From positions 58,570 to 122,569 of the forward strand of contig JACKHN010000020.1 of NCBI GenBank assembly GCA_020638975.1: a DNA stretch of 64,000 nucleotides, given 5' to 3'. The notes under the pieces are model-generated. The model saw nothing but the letters and a program-made list of their open reading frames with translations. It had not been told where the DNA came from and ran no database searches. Of this stretch, positions 63,640 through 64,000 are shown piece after piece (the first letter of the stretch is position 1; each line of letters starts with the position of its first letter). The stretch comes from Planctomycetaceae bacterium (lineage in GTDB: Bacteria > Planctomycetota > Planctomycetia > Pirellulales > Pirellulaceae). Made by a program: the position numbers and the translations under genes.

Positions 63640-64000
63640 TCAGTCGACATAGATGAACTCGTTGGAGTTAAACAGCGCGAGGCACATGTCGGTGAATGCT
63701 GCCGCGGTGTAGGGATCGACGGTGCTCGGGCAATTCAACGGCAGCGCCAATTCGTCCCGTGGACGAGACTCTTCCCGCAATTGTGCCGTTTGTTGCGTCA
63801 CGAACTCCATCAGCAGCTTCTGCTCTTCATCAAGCGGTCGGCGAATTAGTACGCGTCGAAAGGCATCTTCAACCGCCTGCTCAGTGACTTCGTCGCGAAC
63901 GGCCAAGACGCGGCCGGCAAGTCGCTGGGCGGCATCGAGCGAGAAGGTCGAATTCAGCAGCAGCAGTGACTGTGGCGCGGTCGTCGATCGCCCGCGCTGT
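63640..64000 (-). CDS. DUF1553 (PSD1) protein, C-terminal part, cut by window edge
   Basis: The frame stays open to base 64000, so the N-terminus lies outside the window. The visible 120 residues include STTAPQSLLLLNSTFSLDAA, RLAGRVL and the terminal FTDMCLALFNSNEFIYVD, the characteristic end of DUF1553 proteins. It is probably another PSCyt1-DUF1549-DUF1553 protein; a DUF1501 partner would normally follow, but none lies directly downstream. Confidence 0.85.
   Translation of the reverse strand, partial: QRGRSTTAPQSLLLLNSTFSLDAAQRLAGRVLAVRDEVTEQAVEDAFRRVLIRRPLDEEQKLLMEFVTQQTAQLREESRPRDELALPLNCPSTVDPYTAAAFTDMCLALFNSNEFIYVD

Overview
The window looks like a chromosomal segment of a Planctomycetota bacterium, most likely from the Pirellulales. 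Lineage markers seen directly are: planctomycete-type cytochrome proteins (PSCyt1 with DUF1549/DUF1553), a DUF1501 protein, a second DUF1553 C-terminus at the right edge, large BBP7-like outer-membrane barrels, small membrane proteins with the 'RFSL/RVSLRTLL' N-terminal motif, and a planctomycete-style Ser/Thr kinase. Base composition is moderate to high GC. I saw no phage, IS transposase, CRISPR array, rRNA or tRNA.

Layout. 1-3294: the 3' part of a fused fatty acyl-AMP ligase / acyl carrier protein / alpha-oxoamine synthase. 3.4-11.5 kb: outer-membrane barrel, a gene-free stretch with a candidate small RNA, TraB/GumN-like protein, sugar isomerase-like TIM barrel, PQQ-type beta-propeller lipoprotein, ribosome rescue factor ArfB, and a radical SAM + FAD-oxidoreductase pair. 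11.7-17.3 kb: PqiA-PqiB and two surface barrel proteins. 17.3-21.2 kb: glutaredoxin - DUF2064 - ThiO operon (minus strand) and a membrane-anchored Ser/Thr kinase. 21.2-28.9 kb: a eukaryote-like fatty-acid desaturase and a phosphorelay island with one soluble five-PAS histidine kinase and four response regulators. 29-38.7 kb: housekeeping genes (purF, proB, NagB-PIG-L fusion, lexA, pyruvate kinase) plus an orphan Flp pilin. 39-45 kb: a 7TM histidine kinase - NtrC regulator - FetA - FetB operon. 45-50 kb: PspA with a giant polytopic membrane protein and a small cysteine-containing protein. 50-60 kb: secreted multi-heme/PA14 protein, a beta-propeller protein, and the divergent PSCyt1-DUF1549-DUF1553 / DUF1501 pair. 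60-64 kb: a secreted CehA/McbA-type metallohydrolase, small membrane proteins and the edge-truncated DUF1553 gene.

Between genes the window carries several unrelated-looking but architecturally similar palindromes. The clearest is a 93-bp MITE-like element present twice (21320-21412 and 27775-27867). Its outer flanks lie in the same orientation, but its central 12-nt spacer is inverted between copies. Three other palindromes (28529-28582, 33248-33322, 49987-50047) have arms of 22-26 bp. Three hairpins with a CUGCCCC loop occur at two loci, two of them acting as intrinsic terminators, which suggests small-RNA candidates.

Functional reading (inference): the most interesting coherent units are the acyl-activating/condensing fusion at the left edge (a possible single-polypeptide start of sphingoid or aminoketone lipid synthesis), the 7TM-kinase/NtrC/FetAB operon (signal-linked metal export), the PspA/giant membrane protein unit, and the flipping palindromic elements.
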